In this document: positions 31,356-32,307 of the stretch, piece by piece
Layout of the letters: each line of letters opens with the position of its first letter
Numbering within the stretch: the first letter of the stretch is position 1
Source: Defluviitaleaceae bacterium
GTDB lineage: Bacteria; Bacillota; Clostridia; Lachnospirales; WQUN01
Length of the DNA: 32,307 bases
Reading direction: 5' to 3'
NCBI GenBank assembly: GCA_009781765.1
Contig: WQVC01000026.1
Coordinates: forward strand, 1-32,307
Program-made: the position numbers and the translations under genes
The notes under the pieces: generated by a model
Told to the model about the DNA's origin: nothing
The model's input: the letters and a program-made list of their open reading frames with translations, nothing else
The model's database searches: none

Positions 31356-31967
31356 TTAACTCAACAACTCGTCAAGTTCTTTGCATTTTTCGTCAATATT
31401 GAAAGAAGCTGTATTTTCATAAAAAGTGTAGTTATCCTTTTGAAAAGTAGTTACATAAAGATACCTTCGCGTGATTCCGTCTTTTATTTTTATGCCCCGA
31501 ATTTTTGTTATCGCCTTTTTCTCTTCCGGCAAACATTCGTGAGCAAGATAACCAAGGTCATTGCTGTCGGTGACGAAGGCTGTGAGAGCAAGCAGTCCGG
31601 CGGCAGTTTCTCTTACTTTGTCCATTGTTGTGCGTTCCGGTTTCGTAGTCGTCTGTATAGAGCGATAAACCTGTCCTTGCGTTTCTTGTGATATACCGTA
31701 ATTTTTGATATTGCTTAACTTAACCCTCACATCACCAAATACTGCGAATACGGGGTGATTTTTATTTGCTGTCCGTTCCTGCACATGAACATCCGTTGCC
31801 GTTAAACCCTTTTCGCTTTGCGATGATGTAAACTCAACGATTGCCCCATGTACAGGCAACTCAAGAGACTTCACATTTGAAATATGAAAAAATCGGTCGC
31901 TTCCGTCTTCTCCACGAATGAAGCCGTATCCCTTTTGTTCGTTGTACCTTGCAATCCTGCCCCTCAT
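31356..31967 (-). CDS. Cold-shock-domain protein with unknown C-terminal domain
   Basis: 203 residues. Residues 1-65 form a cold-shock (OB-fold) nucleic-acid-binding domain, with RNP1-like EQKGYGFIR and RNP2-like DRFFHISNV, then a closing strand GAIVEFTSSQSEKGLTATDV. The other ~135 residues (RETAAGLLALTAFVTDSNDL, KIRGIKIKDGITRRYLYVTT) are not recognised. Classical Csp proteins are ~67 residues, so this is a fusion. CGGAGG precedes the ATG. An RNA-related role is inferred from the N-terminal domain only. Possibly recently acquired, given its different base composition. Confidence 0.78.
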   Translation of the reverse strand: MRGRIARYNEQKGYGFIRGEDGSDRFFHISNVKSLELPVHGAIVEFTSSQSEKGLTATDVHVQERTANKNHPVFAVFGDVRVKLSNIKNYGISQETQGQVYRSIQTTTKPERTTMDKVRETAAGLLALTAFVTDSNDLGYLAHECLPEEKKAITKIRGIKIKDGITRRYLYVTTFQKDNYTFYENTASFNIDEKCKELDELLS

Positions 31968-32097
31968 AATTCAAACCTCCGCGACATAGCTATATGAACC
32001 GCACATAGTTACTTTATCACGTTGAAGTATGAATCTCAACCCTCTATGCTCAACGGGCGTGTTTTTACGGCGAGTTTTGATGTTTCCGGGCTGCACG

Positions 32098-32145
32098 ATT
32101 CCGGGAAAAATTCCCGGAAAAATTCCTGGAAATTTTCCTGGAACG
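32098..32145. repeat. Short tandem repeat, 12-bp unit, about four copies
   Basis: ATTCCGGGAAAA, ATTCCCGGAAAA, ATTCCTGGAAAT, TTTCCTGGAACG in succession. One forward frame would read it as (I/N)PGK repeats, but that frame has no ribosome site and I do not call a gene. Nothing else is supported in 31968-32307. Confidence 0.7.
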
Positions 32146-32307
32146 GTTCTTAAGACATTGCATTCAGCTTACGATATACTCGCCTTGCAACCGAGAAACA
32201 AAGCAGTCGCTTCCATGCCAAAGGACGTTGTTTGCCATCTCAGGAAGGGGTTCGCCCTGAAACTGACCGCACCGCTCCGTGCCGAAGCCGCTGTATAACG
32301 GTTGCAC

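Noticed and set aside
32029-32298. Possible 89-codon gene with PGK repeats at the right edge
   Set aside because: No ribosome site or known domain; the repetitive part is explained by the 12-bp tandem repeat.

Overview
The window looks like a chromosomal segment of a Gram-positive bacterium of the Firmicutes, most likely an uncultured clostridial lineage. The basis is a dprA-topA-codY-like gene order, a SAM-I riboswitch in front of metK, a complete minC-minD-minE set followed by a RodA-type SEDS gene, a clostripain-family lipoprotein, and strong GGAGG-type ribosome binding sites. There is no rRNA, tRNA, CRISPR array, transposase or phage gene. Base composition is intermediate and even, except for the last 1.5 kb, which looks more AT-rich by eye.

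Layout. 1-300: two tandem hairpin repeats. 302-5000: clostripain-like lipoprotein (-), trmL (+), then an unrecognised membrane protein and a LysM lipoprotein (-). 5015-10380: promoter, a CofE-like ligase, a large helical-repeat protein (possibly DUF5717-like) and a PAS-PAS-GGDEF diguanylate cyclase, apparently one operon ending in a terminator. 10430-12990 (-): a cluster of hairpins, two tandem FliF/SctJ-like lipoproteins separated by a scar of the asd 3' end, and asd itself. 13175-18520 (-): dprA-topA-codY-like, then metK under a SAM-I riboswitch. 18640-23653 (+): a small unknown protein, a TerY-like vWA protein, a PP2C phosphatase, minC, minD, minE and rodA, head to tail with overlaps. 23898-28761: a small P-loop protein (-), smc (+) and a second diguanylate cyclase (+). 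28969-30847: prfA (-) and a Phd/RelE toxin-antitoxin pair (+). 30900-31967 (-): a cold-shock-domain fusion protein and an unknown partner.

Three things stand out. First, a vWA/PP2C pair resembling two thirds of the TerY-P phosphosignalling triad is joined translationally to the Min division-site genes. Second, two duplicated lipoproteins carry the ring-building domains of FliF/SctJ although nothing else of a flagellum or type III secretion system is visible. Third, the window is full of structured repeats. A ~65-bp element (called alpha here) lies in frame inside the clostripain gene, forms the PP2C N-terminus and forms the RodA C-terminus. A ~150-bp near-palindromic element (beta) sits in five intergenic gaps, and a related palindrome interrupts the codY-like gene in frame. 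A short hairpin (delta) occurs in two divergent promoter regions.

All assignments come from reading motifs and translated sequence by eye; no database search or folding program was run.
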